Below are positions 17,003 through 26,195 of a stretch of DNA of 64,000 bases, piece by piece; position 1 is the first letter of the stretch; every line of letters begins with the position of its first letter. The notes beneath the pieces were generated by a model. That model did not search any database, was not told the DNA's origin, and worked only from the letters and a program-made list of their open reading frames with translations. A program made the translations under genes and the position numbers. The stretch comes from UBA6398 sp963660485 (GTDB lineage Bacteria > Bacteroidota > Bacteroidia > Bacteroidales > Bacteroidaceae). The DNA is taken from the NCBI GenBank assembly GCA_963660485.1, contig CAVKYH010000002.1, positions 177,734-241,733 on the forward strand, in the 5' to 3' direction.

Positions 17003-17722
17003 TTATTCGAAATAGAACGAAAGAATCACCATGTTGCTCTTCGCTGAGTTCAAACCCTCGGTGTAAACGGCCTTGGTCTTGTCGATAAGGTCTTTGCGGT
17101 CTTTGTTGAGAATATTGTTGAGACCTATGCAAAACTTAATCTCGGGAATGAGTTTGAAAAACGGCATGTAGAAATCGCAGCCCATACCAAATTCGGCGTA
17201 AAGCGTGAGCGGTTTGGTGAGTATGGCATCTTGTTTGTGCCCCGCCAGGTCGTACATCGGATTTACTCCCGCAAGAAGATAAGGACGATGGTTGTTGAAA
17301 CGCAGCGCGCTGAACTTGATGTCCACGGGAATGGATATGTAGGTGGATTTGATTGACTCCGACGTTTCCTTGCCCGACACCTGTTCGCGGAATGTGAAGT
17401 GGCGTTGCCCGAAATGTATAGTCGGAGTGCTGCGCAAGGCAAAATATTTGTTCAGCCTCCACTCTCCGAGTACACCAAAACTGAAACCGAAATCCCCTCG
17501 GTCGTTTACAGAATACCATTGCTCGCCAGTCTCGGGGTTGATATACCCGCTGTTTTCAAGGCTAAGCCCTTGGGAATGCACGGCACACAGAAATCCGTAG
17601 TGGAACATGCGGTTGTCGATGTACGGTTTGTTCTGCACTTTGCGCGTCTGTGCGTCGGCAGCCGTAGCAAATGCCGTAACGGTTGCCAGAAGAAGCACAA
17701 TATGTTTGATTTTAGCGTTCAT
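17003..17722 (-). CDS. porT: PorT-family outer-membrane protein (type IX secretion)
   Basis: A 239-residue protein with signal peptide (about residues 1-24, ending AADAQ) and an eight-stranded barrel pattern. It follows PorT/SprT of the Porphyromonas and Flavobacterium T9SS: an N-terminal DNRMFHYGFLCAVHSQG segment, FGFSFGVLGEWRLNKYFALRSTPTIHFG, SIPVDIKFSALRFNNHRPYLLAG and the well conserved GMGCDFYMPFFKLIPEIKFCIGL. T9SS exports proteins across the outer membrane through a C-terminal sorting domain; one such cargo is present at 53.4 kb. Divergent from parC. A -7 box sits only 8 nt before the ATG, implying a very short leader. Confidence 0.85.
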   Translation of the reverse strand: MNAKIKHIVLLLATVTAFATAADAQTRKVQNKPYIDNRMFHYGFLCAVHSQGLSLENSGYINPETGEQWYSVNDRGDFGFSFGVLGEWRLNKYFALRSTPTIHFGQRHFTFREQVSGKETSESIKSTYISIPVDIKFSALRFNNHRPYLLAGVNPMYDLAGHKQDAILTKPLTLYAEFGMGCDFYMPFFKLIPEIKFCIGLNNILNKDRKDLIDKTKAVYTEGLNSAKSNMVILSFYFE

Positions 17723-17729
17723 AACCTAT

Positions 17730-17737
17730 CAAAGATA
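17730..17737 (-). promoter_or_regulatory. -7 box of porT (near-leaderless)
   Basis: On the minus strand TATCTTTG occupies 17737-17730 and the ATG begins at 17722, so the predicted 5' leader is about 4 nt and cannot contain a ribosome binding site. Confidence 0.5.
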
Positions 17738-17792
17738 ACGCTTGATACGCCTCTTTATTGTTTGTTTGCGCCGAATGTATAACGCAAAATTT

Positions 17793-17800
17793 GCTATCTT
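17793..17800 (+). promoter_or_regulatory. -7 box of parC
   Basis: TATCTTTG, 39 nt before the parC ATG. A TTTG at 17763-17766 is 26 bp upstream, too far for an ideal -33 box. Confidence 0.55.
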
Positions 17801-17839
17801 TGCAAAGATTTGCAAGAAAGCAAGCAAAACTGATAGAAT

Positions 17840-20518
17840 ATGTCCGACGAAAACAACGAAATAGAGCTCCATTCACAATATGTCCCCGAAAGCAACGACG
17901 ACAGCGGAAACGTGAAAAGACTTCCGGGAATGTATGAACGCTGGTTCCTGGATTATGCAAGCTATGTGATACTCGAACGCGCCGTGCCACATATAGGCGA
18001 CGGCCTGAAACCCGTGCAGAGAAGAATACTCTACACCATGAAACGAATGGACGACGGGAGGTACAACAAAGTAGCGAACATAGTGGGAAAAACAATGGAG
18101 TTTCACCCTCACGGCGACGCTTCGATTTATGGCGCACTCGTACAACTCGGGCAGAAAAACCTGCTTGTTGACACTCAGGGCAACTGGGGAAACATTCTTA
18201 CCGACGACTCGGCGGCCGCCGGGCGTTATATCGAAGCGCGGCTCTCGAAGTTTGCACTCGATGTGCTGTTCAATGCAAAAACCACCGAATGGAAACTGTC
18301 ATACGACGGACGCAACGAAGAACCGGTGTGCTTCCCGGTGAAATTTCCTTTGCTTCTGGCACAAGGATCCGAGGGTATAGCCGTGGGACTCTCGTCGAAA
18401 ATCCTGCCACACAACTTCAACGAACTTTGCGATGCCGCACTGAAATACCTGCGCGGCGAAGAATTCAAACTTTATCCCGATTTCCCCACGGGCGGACTTG
18501 TTGACGTTTCGCGATACAACGACGGCGCACGCGGCGGAAACGTGAAGGTGAGGGCGAGAATAGAGAAGCTCGACAACAAAACGCTCGTGATTACCGAAAT
18601 ACCCTTCGGAAGAACCACCCAGAGCCTAATTGATTCGATTCTTAAGGCAAATGAGAAAGGCAAGATCAAGATAAAGAGCGTAAACGATATGACATCGGCA
18701 AACGTAGAAATACGCATAAATCTCGCACCGGGCACAAGCGGCGACAAAACAATTGACGCCCTTTATGCGTTTACCGACTGCGAAGTGAGCATATCGCCCA
18801 ACTGCTGCGTGGTGGAGGACAACAAACCGCGCTTCCTTACCGTGGGAGATGTGTTGCGCATCAGCGTTGACCGCACAAAGCACCTGCTTAAATGGGAACT
18901 TGAGAACAGACGCGACGAACTCGAAGAACAGTTGTTTTTCGCCTCACTCGAGAAAATCTTCATCGAGAACCGCATCTACAAGGAGCGTCAGTATGAACAG
19001 GCAACCGACAGTGATACGGCTGTGAAGTTCATAGATTCAAAACTCGAGCCTTTCAAAAAAGATTTTATCCGAGAAGTTACGCGCGACGACATACTTCGTC
19101 TGTACGAAATCAAGATGAAGCGCATTCCAAAGTTCAACAAAGATCAAGCAGATGAACTTATCGCGCGAATAAAAGAGGATATTGCCAAAATAAACCGCGA
19201 CCTCGAAAACATGACAGAGGTTACGAGCAATTGGTATTCCATGATCAAGGCAAAATATGGCGAAGATCATCCGCGCCTCACCGAACTTCGTTCGTTTGAC
19301 ACCATAGAAGCGACCAAAGTAGTTGAGGCCAACGAAAAACTATATATCAACCGCGCCGACGGATTTATAGGAACAAGACTGAAACACGACGAGTTTGTGG
19401 AAAATTGCTCCGATATAGATGACGTGATACTCTTTTACCGCGACGGCACATACAAGGTTACGCGTATTGCAGACAAACTTTTTGTGGGCGAGACCGAACG
19501 TTCGAAAAAGGAAAAGCGCAAGGCGGAAATAATACATCTGGCCGTGTTTAGAAAAAACGACAAACGCACAACTTATAATGTGGTGTATCGCGACGGAAAG
19601 GCCGGCACGTATTTCTACAAACGCTTCAACGTAACCTCGATGACCCACGACAGGGAATACGATCTCACCCAAGGAAAAGCCGGAAGCCGTGTGGTTTATT
19701 TTACAGCCAATTCCAACGGCGAGGCAGAGGTTATAAGAGTGGCGCTGAAGCCGAGTCCGAAAATCAAGAAGCTTGTGTTTGAATGCGATTTCGGAGAACT
19801 GCAAATCAAAGGCCGTCAGAGTCGGGGCAATACCCTTACAAAAAACGACGTTTACCGCATCACGTTGAAAAGCCACGGCGTTTCAACACTCGGGGGGTGC
19901 AAGATTTGGTTCGACAAGGACATAAATCGTTTGAATATCGACGGACGCGGGGAATATATCGGCGAATATCGTGGCGACGACAGGATACTTGTGGTGCTCG
20001 ACGACGGAACTTTTTATACCACCGACTTTGATCTCAACAATCATTACGAGCCTGGTATCGTCAAGATGGAGAAATTTGACGAGGCAAAGGTATGGACGGC
20101 GCTTCTTTACGATGCCACGCAAAACGATTTCCTTTATCTCAAACGCTTCAACTTTGAACGTTCGTCCAAGAGGCAGAACTTTTTGGGCGAGGAGGCGAAG
20201 TCGCAGCTTGTGTGTCTCACGTCGGACGAATATTCCCGCTTCCGCATCACATTTGGCGGCACCGACGAATATCGCGAACCGTTGGAGATTGAATCTACCG
20301 AGTTTGTGGGAGTAAAGAGTTTCAAGGCGCGCGGAAAACGTGTAACAACGTTCAACGTGGAAGGCGTGGAGCAGATTCCGTCGCTGTTGAAACCCGAAGA
20401 AAGTCCCGCGGAGGAAACGGAAAATGGCTTGCCGGCAGAAGAAAACGGCGTGGCGGACGAACCGGATACCGATGTGCCCGACGGAGATGCCGACAACAAT
20501 CCTACGTTGTTTGAATAG
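17840..20518 (+). CDS. parC: DNA topoisomerase IV subunit A (ParC type)
   Basis: An 892-residue type IIA topoisomerase subunit that breaks and rejoins DNA to separate daughter chromosomes. The catalytic Tyr130 is in AAGRYIEARL; the quinolone-determining region is recognisable as HPHGDASIYGA. The breakage-reunion domain spans about residues 25-480, followed by a beta-pinwheel C-terminal domain and an acidic tail (PAEETENGLPAEEN...). The C-terminal domain lacks a clear GyrA-box, favouring topoisomerase IV over gyrase. No parE neighbour is seen, so the partner subunit is elsewhere. Monocistronic. Confidence 0.9.
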   Translation: MSDENNEIELHSQYVPESNDDSGNVKRLPGMYERWFLDYASYVILERAVPHIGDGLKPVQRRILYTMKRMDDGRYNKVANIVGKTMEFHPHGDASIYGALVQLGQKNLLVDTQGNWGNILTDDSAAAGRYIEARLSKFALDVLFNAKTTEWKLSYDGRNEEPVCFPVKFPLLLAQGSEGIAVGLSSKILPHNFNELCDAALKYLRGEEFKLYPDFPTGGLVDVSRYNDGARGGNVKVRARIEKLDNKTLVITEIPFGRTTQSLIDSILKANEKGKIKIKSVNDMTSANVEIRINLAPGTSGDKTIDALYAFTDCEVSISPNCCVVEDNKPRFLTVGDVLRISVDRTKHLLKWELENRRDELEEQLFFASLEKIFIENRIYKERQYEQATDSDTAVKFIDSKLEPFKKDFIREVTRDDILRLYEIKMKRIPKFNKDQADELIARIKEDIAKINRDLENMTEVTSNWYSMIKAKYGEDHPRLTELRSFDTIEATKVVEANEKLYINRADGFIGTRLKHDEFVENCSDIDDVILFYRDGTYKVTRIADKLFVGETERSKKEKRKAEIIHLAVFRKNDKRTTYNVVYRDGKAGTYFYKRFNVTSMTHDREYDLTQGKAGSRVVYFTANSNGEAEVIRVALKPSPKIKKLVFECDFGELQIKGRQSRGNTLTKNDVYRITLKSHGVSTLGGCKIWFDKDINRLNIDGRGEYIGEYRGDDRILVVLDDGTFYTTDFDLNNHYEPGIVKMEKFDEAKVWTALLYDATQNDFLYLKRFNFERSSKRQNFLGEEAKSQLVCLTSDEYSRFRITFGGTDEYREPLEIESTEFVGVKSFKARGKRVTTFNVEGVEQIPSLLKPEESPAEETENGLPAEENGVADEPDTDVPDGDADNNPTLFE

Positions 20519-20614
20519 CGCGGCGGCGCGGGGCGGATTGTGCGGAAAACGTGGATTCTTGTCTCGCCAAAGCCAAACAAACGGCAATTAAAAGCCGGTA
20601 AAAATATAATTTTG

Positions 20615-20622
20615 TAACTTTG
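20615..20622 (+). promoter_or_regulatory. -7 box of cysS
   Basis: TAACTTTG, 130 nt before the cysS ATG. The leader (20627-20752) has no obvious riboswitch or T-box. Confidence 0.5.
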
Positions 20623-20752
20623 CGAACGTAATCGGTGGCTTTTTGCCTGAAAGGGAACGGTTGCCGTATGTAAACAATCGAATAAAATATCACGGCAAAG
20701 GGATATGCAGGGATTTTTGCAGCCCGTAGCCGAAACAACACTAAGCAGAATC

Positions 20753-22237
20753 ATGATTCAGAAGCTTTTGATCTACAACACACGCACCCGAATGAAGCAG
20801 GAGTTCAAGCCGCTCACTCCGGGAAGGGTTGGAATGTATGTTTGCGGCCCTACAGTTTATGGCGATCCGCATCTCGGACACGCGCGTTCCGCAATCACGT
20901 TCGACGTGGTGTTCCGTTATTTGCAGCATATAGGATACAAGGTGCGCTATGTGAGGAATATTACCGATGTGGGGCATCTTGAGCACGACGCTGACGAAGG
21001 TGAGGACAAGATAGCCAAGAAAGCGCGTCTCGAGCAGCTTGAACCGATGGAAGTGGCGCAGTATTTTACAAACCGTTTCCACGATGCGATGCACGACCTC
21101 AATGTGTTGCCGCCGAGCATCGAACCTCATGCCACCGGCCACATAATTGAGCAGGTGCAGCTGGTGAAACAGATTCTCGACAACGGTTTTGCTTACGAGA
21201 GCAACGGCAGCGTTTATTTCGACATAGAGAAATACAACAAGGTGCACCATTACGGTATACTTTCGGGCCGGAATCTTGACGACATCATCAACGAAAGTCG
21301 CGACCTTGCCGGTATTGGCGAAAAGCACAACCAGGTGGATTTCGCACTATGGAAGAAGGCGCAGCCCGAACATATCATGCGGTGGCCATCGCCTTGGAGC
21401 GACGGGTTCCCGGGCTGGCATGCTGAATGTACGGCAATGGGCAGAAAATATCTTGGCGAGCATTTCGACATTCACGGAGGCGGCCTCGACCTGGTATTCC
21501 CCCACCACGAATGCGAGATTGCCCAGGCCGTGGCATCGCAAGGCGATGAAATGGTGCACTACTGGATGCATAATAACATGGTAACGGTCAACGGGCAGAA
21601 GATGGGCAAGAGTCTTGGAAATTTCATCACTCTCGAGGAATTTTTCACGGGAAGCCACGAAAAACTTACGCAGGCTTACACGCCTATGACCATACGTTTC
21701 TTTATCTTGCAGGCACATTATCGCAGCACCGTGGACTTCTCGAACGAAGCCCTGATATCAAGCAAAAAAGGACTCGACAGATTGATGGACGCGTATGCCG
21801 CATTGCAGAAAATATCGGGCGTTGCCGACGGAAAGATTACGATGAAGGAGGTGGAAGAACTGAAAAACAAGTGCTACGAGGCCATGAACGACGATTTCAA
21901 TACGCCGATATTGATAAGCAACTTGTTTGATGCGTGCCACACAATAAACCAAATCGTAGACGGAAAGAACACCATTACGCCCGACGCGCTCGAAGAATTG
22001 CGTAAAGCGTTTGAAGTGTTTGCGTTCGACGTTCTCGGCTTGCGCAAGGAGGCATCTTCAAACGAGGGCAGGGAAAAAGCTTTCGGCAGCGCGGTGGATC
22101 TTTTGCTCGAAACGCGCCAAAAGGCCAAGGCGGCCAAAGATTGGGCAACGAGCGACCGTATTCGCGACGAACTTGCCCGTTTGGGATTCGAGGTGAAAGA
22201 CACCAAGGACGGTGCTACCTGGAAACTGAACAAATAA
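20753..22237 (+). CDS. cysS: Cysteinyl-tRNA synthetase
   Basis: A 494-residue class I synthetase. The zinc/cysteine site begins with Cys31 in MYVCGPTVYGDPHLGH, which also contains the HIGH-type motif HLGH (40-43). GWHAECTAM and FPHHECEIAQ carry the other zinc ligands, and KMGKS at 283-287 is the KMSKS loop. The C-terminal helical DALR-type domain ends in WKLNK. The ATG at 20753 is chosen over the open frame from 20705 because the protein family starts with a short beta-strand (IQKLLIYNT) directly after Met. Confidence 0.95.
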   Translation: MIQKLLIYNTRTRMKQEFKPLTPGRVGMYVCGPTVYGDPHLGHARSAITFDVVFRYLQHIGYKVRYVRNITDVGHLEHDADEGEDKIAKKARLEQLEPMEVAQYFTNRFHDAMHDLNVLPPSIEPHATGHIIEQVQLVKQILDNGFAYESNGSVYFDIEKYNKVHHYGILSGRNLDDIINESRDLAGIGEKHNQVDFALWKKAQPEHIMRWPSPWSDGFPGWHAECTAMGRKYLGEHFDIHGGGLDLVFPHHECEIAQAVASQGDEMVHYWMHNNMVTVNGQKMGKSLGNFITLEEFFTGSHEKLTQAYTPMTIRFFILQAHYRSTVDFSNEALISSKKGLDRLMDAYAALQKISGVADGKITMKEVEELKNKCYEAMNDDFNTPILISNLFDACHTINQIVDGKNTITPDALEELRKAFEVFAFDVLGLRKEASSNEGREKAFGSAVDLLLETRQKAKAAKDWATSDRIRDELARLGFEVKDTKDGATWKLNK

Positions 22238-22347
22238 AGATAGCTGAAAAATTTTCGGGAAACCGCCAATGTGGCTGCGCAATGGGCTGAAACACAGAAA
22301 CCAACGCACGCTATGACGGACTCCTGCGATGAATTTCGGAAAATAAG

Positions 22348-22399
22348 GCGTTTTGCACTGTAGGCATAGGTTTTGCCCGGTGCAAAACGCTCGTTTTTT
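22348..22399 (+). terminator. Terminator of cysS
   Basis: GCGTTTTGCAC at 22348-22358 pairs with GTGCAAAACGC at 22380-22390, followed by TCGTTTTTTG. The 21-nt loop is long but the stem is perfect. Confidence 0.75.
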
Positions 22400-22442
22400 G
22401 GCATTGTTCAAGTGCTGATTCTCACGCTGTTGCAGATGGGCA

Positions 22443-22526
22443 AAATTCCAAGGCATCTAGTTTAAATTAGATGCGTCGGAATTTAAATTATGTCTGACAT
22501 AGTTTTTACGAGATGCCTTGTTGTAA
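22443..22526. repeat. 21-bp-unit array, locus 4
   Basis: Four units: core CCAAGGCATCT, then the inverted CCGACGCATCT core, then ATGTCTGACAT, then an end unit with GAGATGCCTTG. First and second units form an imperfect palindrome about TTTAAA. This array mixes the two core classes. Intergenic between cysS and the PAP2 gene. Confidence 0.9.
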
Positions 22527-22646
22527 AAACGGGGTAGACGGCCACTTTTTGTTTGGCATATATAGGCAAGATGAAAAAGGCATTAAACTTCCTGAAAAAC
22601 CGCGTTATATTATCGGTATATGTAGCGTAGGTTTCCACAAAACCGC

Positions 22647-22654
22647 TATCTTTG
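22647..22654 (+). promoter_or_regulatory. -7 box of the PAP2 phosphatase gene
   Basis: TATCTTTG, 46 nt before the ATG at 22701; no clear -33 box. Confidence 0.5.
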
Positions 22655-22700
22655 CACGGATTGCGTGAGAGTCAGCACGTTTTGCGGAAACTTTTGAAAA

Positions 22701-23480
22701 ATGAACGGCAACAAAAACAATACAACCTATTCTTTCGGGCATAAGAAGTTCGGAATGCACGCGCTGTGCATGCTGCTCAATATTCTGATAGCCCTGTGGT
22801 TTTTGCGCACGCGTTCGGGAGAAGTTTTCTACAACCTTCATGTGATGGACATGCTCACCATGGTGAGCGCCAACTTTTACGGTCCCGAATATGCCGACTA
22901 TCTGTTCTACAATCTGTCGAGCAAAATGATTTGGGCGCCGCTTATAGTGTCGATAGTCTATGTGATTTTGAAAGGCAGCAAGAACAAACGGCAGGCAATA
23001 GTGCTAATTCTCGTAAGCGTGGCAATCGTGGCCCTTTGCGATCAGGTTTCGGGAATGATAAAACGCGCTGTGGAACGTCCGCGACCCTCGCATAACGACG
23101 AGATATCCTATCTGCTACATTATGTAAACAACTACCACGGCGGAAGGTTCGGTTTCGTTTCAAGTCATGCCGCCAACTGCTTCGGCGAAAGCGTTTGGCT
23201 CATGCTGCTGTTGCGCCGACGCGCCGTGAGTGTGGCTCTGTTCTGCCTTTCGATACTTATATGCTATTCGCGCATCTATCTTGGAGTTCACTATCCCCTC
23301 GACGTGCTCGCGGGAGCCTGCCTGGGACATATCATAGGCGCGCTGGTTTATGTGATATGCGTGAAGTTCATGGGCTTGAAGGGCTGCATCGTTCCCGACC
23401 GCCACAACGTGGTGCTGATAGCCGCTATAGCCACGCCCGCAATCATTGCAGTGATAAGCATGTTTCATGTGTTTATCTGA
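22701..23480 (+). CDS. PAP2-family membrane phosphatase
   Basis: A 259-residue protein with six hydrophobic segments and the three-part PAP2 phosphatase signature: KRAVERPRPS (motif 1), FVSSHAAN (motif 2, with Ser-Ser-His where Pro-Ser-Gly-His is usual) and SRIYLGVHYPLDVLAG (motif 3 with the nucleophile-assisting His). Such enzymes dephosphorylate undecaprenyl pyrophosphate or lipid A in the periplasmic leaflet; which of these applies here is not visible. Monocistronic between cysS and a repeat array. Confidence 0.88.
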   Translation: MNGNKNNTTYSFGHKKFGMHALCMLLNILIALWFLRTRSGEVFYNLHVMDMLTMVSANFYGPEYADYLFYNLSSKMIWAPLIVSIVYVILKGSKNKRQAIVLILVSVAIVALCDQVSGMIKRAVERPRPSHNDEISYLLHYVNNYHGGRFGFVSSHAANCFGESVWLMLLLRRRAVSVALFCLSILICYSRIYLGVHYPLDVLAGACLGHIIGALVYVICVKFMGLKGCIVPDRHNVVLIAAIATPAIIAVISMFHVFI

Positions 23481-23541
23481 ACAATCCTTCTGAAAATTCC
23501 ATAATCCCCAAACATCTTGCCCGCCCAGGAACTGCGCGCAA

Positions 23542-23772
23542 AGAGTTCCGGTATAGCTTGAAACCTATTGGGAACAGTTTGAAAGGCATCGGAGGATGTT
23601 CGTATTTCTCCGGAGTTTGTTCGCGTTTCTTTGGAGCGTGTTAGTGTATCAGGGGAACTTGTTTGTATATATCCAAAGATTGTTTGCGTTTTCTCGAAGA
23701 TTGTTAGTATATCTCCGAAGATTGTTTGTATATCTCTGAAGTTTGTTTGAAATTCCCCGGAGTTTGCAGAAA
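23542..23772. repeat. Imperfect tandem array with 21-bp period, unrelated sequence (locus 14)
   Basis: Eleven units of exactly 21 bp, most similar between 23668 and 23751: each has a purine-rich centre (CCGAAGATTG, CTGAAGTTTG, CCGGAGTTTG) flanked by TAT..TC and TTTGTA. On the minus strand the units translate to a degenerate heptapeptide of the type KQ(T/S)SEIY, broken by two TAA codons, so it is not an intact gene. It fills the gap between convergent PAP2 and aldolase genes and its last unit touches the aldolase terminator. Confidence 0.85.
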
Positions 23773-23811
23773 AAACAAAGGCCGCACTGCGGTTTCCCGC
23801 GTGCAGCCTTT
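23766..23811 (-). terminator. Terminator of the aldolase gene
   Basis: On the minus strand AAAGGCTGCAC (23811-23801) pairs with GTGCGGCCTTT (23787-23777; one G-U pair), then GTTTTTTC. Confidence 0.8.
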
Positions 23812-23836
23812 TGCTGTTATTCTGTTTCGGCAGTTT

Positions 23837-24847
23837 TTAGTCGCAGTTAGCGAGTTTGTTTTCCGAACCGAGAACGTCTGTAATCTTATGTTTGTAAAGC
23901 TCAACCATATATTCGCGAGCCTTTCCGCAATACTGACGGGGATCGAAGTATTCGGGGTGGGTTGCGAAGGTCTCACGTACACCTGCTGTGAAGGCAAGAC
24001 GTGAATCAGAGTCGATGTTGATTTTGCAAACTGCGCTCTGGGAAGCCTGACGAAGCTGATCCTCGGGAATACCAACAGCATCGGGAAGATTGCCGCCGTA
24101 TTTGTTGATAATGTCAACATATTCCTGCGGAACAGATGAGGAGCCGTGGAGCACGATGGGGAATCCCGGAAGTTGTTTCTCAATCTCAGCAAGAATATCA
24201 AATGCCAATGGAGGAGGTACAAGGCGACCTGTTTTCGGATCGCGCGTACACTGTTCGGGCTTGAACTTGTATGCTCCGTGTGATGTGCCGATAGAAATTG
24301 CAAGAGAGTCAACTCCAGAACGAGTAGAGAAGTCAATAACTTCCTCGGGACGGGTATAGTGGCTTTCCTCAGAAGCAACTTCGTCTTCCACGCCTGCGAG
24401 CACGCCGAGTTCACCTTCTACTGTAACGTCGTACTGGTGGGCATAGTCAACAACTTTCTTGGTAAGGGCGATATTTTCCTCGTAAGGAAGTGCGCTACCG
24501 TCGATCATAACTGAAGAGAAGCCGAGATCCACGCAACTCTTGCAGAGTTCGAAACTATCTCCGTGGTCAAGGTGAAGTACTATTTCGGGATGGTTGCAGC
24601 CAAGTTCCTTTGCAAACTGAACAGCTCCCTCTGCCATGTAGCGAAGAAGGGTTGCATTTGCGTATTTACGCGCGCCTTTCGATACCTGAAGGATTACCGG
24701 CGAACGGAGTTCTGAAGAAGCTGTGATGATAGCCTGAAGTTGTTCGAGGTTGTTGAAGTTGAACGCGGGAACAGCCCAGCCGCTCTTTACAGCTCTTTGG
24801 AACATCTCGCGGGTGTTTACCAAGCCGATTTCTTTGTAGTTTACCAT
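23837..24847 (-). CDS. fba: Class II fructose-1,6-bisphosphate aldolase
   Basis: A 336-residue zinc-dependent aldolase of glycolysis/gluconeogenesis that cleaves fructose 1,6-bisphosphate to two triose phosphates. Visible: EIVLHLDHGDS (zinc His and catalytic Asp), VEGELGVLAG, SIGTSHGAYKF with the second zinc His, and VLHGSSS with the third. The codon choice is strongly biased to a few codons, as expected for a highly expressed gene. It has its own -7 box about 48 nt upstream and its own terminator. Confidence 0.95.
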   Translation of the reverse strand: MVNYKEIGLVNTREMFQRAVKSGWAVPAFNFNNLEQLQAIITASSELRSPVILQVSKGARKYANATLLRYMAEGAVQFAKELGCNHPEIVLHLDHGDSFELCKSCVDLGFSSVMIDGSALPYEENIALTKKVVDYAHQYDVTVEGELGVLAGVEDEVASEESHYTRPEEVIDFSTRSGVDSLAISIGTSHGAYKFKPEQCTRDPKTGRLVPPPLAFDILAEIEKQLPGFPIVLHGSSSVPQEYVDIINKYGGNLPDAVGIPEDQLRQASQSAVCKINIDSDSRLAFTAGVRETFATHPEYFDPRQYCGKAREYMVELYKHKITDVLGSENKLANCD

Positions 24848-24894
24848 AATCTTAACGTTTTAGATACTTGATATGTAAATTATTATTTTCTCCG

Positions 24895-24902
24895 CAAAGA
24901 TA
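24895..24902 (-). promoter_or_regulatory. -7 box of fba
   Basis: TATCTTTG on the minus strand at 24902-24895, giving a leader of about 44 nt. Confidence 0.6.
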
Positions 24903-25039
24903 CTTATTCTTTGTTATTTGTCGCATATGCTGGGTTGTTTTTTCGGGGCGCGGCGATGCTGTGTGCCTAATTTTTTGTATTAGGTTTTACATTTTTCCAA
25001 AACTATAAAGTCTGCATTGCATAGCATGGCTTTGGAGGC

Positions 25040-26149
25040 TTAGAAATTGACGTTTTGTTTGCTTGTTGTGGGGCCTTCTACGGTCAGTATGCCGTCTTTT
25101 ATGTTCAGTTTGTCGATAAAGACCACGCGTTTGCCGGGATTTTGTTTCATGCGTCCGTGATAAACGCAATAGCGTGTGCCGTCGGGCATGCTTATCACCA
25201 TGTTGTGTCCCGTGCCCATCACATCGCCGCCTTTTGATACGTTTTCCTGCAATACGGGGTTGTTGTCGGCTTTCTTGAATGGCCCGAGGGGATTTTTTGA
25301 TGTGGCGTAGCCAACGGCATAATACTTTCCTTCGAACGAGTTTGCGGAATACATCATATAATATGTGTCGCCGTCTTTGAAGATAAAGGAGCCTTCGGTC
25401 CAGCGTCGGTTCACGTCGCCCGAAGTTACGGAGCGGCTTTCCCATTCTGCCTGACGGTCGGATTTCTTTGCGGGCGGGGCGAGCAGCAGTTTGGGTTCGC
25501 CTATTATGCCCGAGAAATCGTTTTTCAGTTCTACGCCGTAAACCCAGCTTTCTTCCACTTCGTTGAATGTTCCTTTGGCGCGTGCTTCATCGGCCACTTC
25601 GCTTTCCACGGGGTGTTTGTAGCAGCAGCGCGAATAATAGAGGTAGTATTTCCCGGTAGCTTCGTCGTGCAGCACATTTGCGTCGATGATGGGGTAGTCG
25701 GGGTTGAAAATCGGGCGGTTGTAGAGATCTTTGAAAGGTCCTGCGGCGGAATCGGCCACGGCAACGCCTATCTTGAAGTTTTCTCCCTCGTTGGTTGGAT
25801 TTTCGCGGTAGTTTGCGCTGTAGAACATAAAGTATTTTCCGTTTATTTCATACACTTCGGGCGCCCAGAAGCAGTTAACGTTCCATTGGTTGGCGGTTGC
25901 GCCTTTGTAGACTTGCCCGCAGTTTTCCCATGTTTGCATGTCGGTGGAAACGTATGCCTCGAAACCGTCGCCGAGTGAGGTGCCATACATATAGTATTTG
26001 CCGTTGGAGGAATGGAGAAGGAACGGATCGCCGAAGTTCATGGGCAGAGGGTTGCTGATTTGCGCTGTCTGGATTTTTGGTGTGCTTGTGCATGCTGCCA
26101 ATATGGCTACTGCCGCAAACAGGCAGGCTGCGAGGAGTGGTTTTTTCAT
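25040..26149 (-). CDS. Glycoside hydrolase family 43 lipoprotein
   Basis: A 369-residue lipoprotein with signal peptide and lipobox ILAAC (Cys20). The five-bladed propeller of GH43 is indicated by the general base in NFGDPFLL, the pKa-modulating Asp in YPIIDANVL and the acid Glu in RRWTEGSFIF. The family acts on arabinose- or xylose-containing glycans (arabinofuranosidase, xylosidase, arabinanase); the substrate cannot be read. Start at 26149 is chosen because it gives the lipoprotein signal; the open frame from 26209 has no hydrophobic start. It follows the DUF3256 gene by 46 nt, probably co-transcribed. No SusC/SusD pair is adjacent, so it is not in a standard polysaccharide-utilisation locus. 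Confidence 0.88.
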   Translation of the reverse strand: MKKPLLAACLFAAVAILAACTSTPKIQTAQISNPLPMNFGDPFLLHSSNGKYYMYGTSLGDGFEAYVSTDMQTWENCGQVYKGATANQWNVNCFWAPEVYEINGKYFMFYSANYRENPTNEGENFKIGVAVADSAAGPFKDLYNRPIFNPDYPIIDANVLHDEATGKYYLYYSRCCYKHPVESEVADEARAKGTFNEVEESWVYGVELKNDFSGIIGEPKLLLAPPAKKSDRQAEWESRSVTSGDVNRRWTEGSFIFKDGDTYYMMYSANSFEGKYYAVGYATSKNPLGPFKKADNNPVLQENVSKGGDVMGTGHNMVISMPDGTRYCVYHGRMKQNPGKRVVFIDKLNIKDGILTVEGPTTSKQNVNF

Positions 26150-26195
26150 GATTTTATTTTTAGGGAGTTTGATATTCCGGTGATAATGTTTGGTC

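Noticed and set aside
20627..20752. T-box or other riboswitch in the cysS leader
   Set aside because: No specifier-loop or T-box sequence can be recognised in the 126 nt between promoter and ATG.
23704..24414. A 236-codon minus-strand frame over the end of fba and the 23.5 kb array
   Set aside because: It is out of frame with the well supported aldolase gene; its last residues are the array read as heptads.
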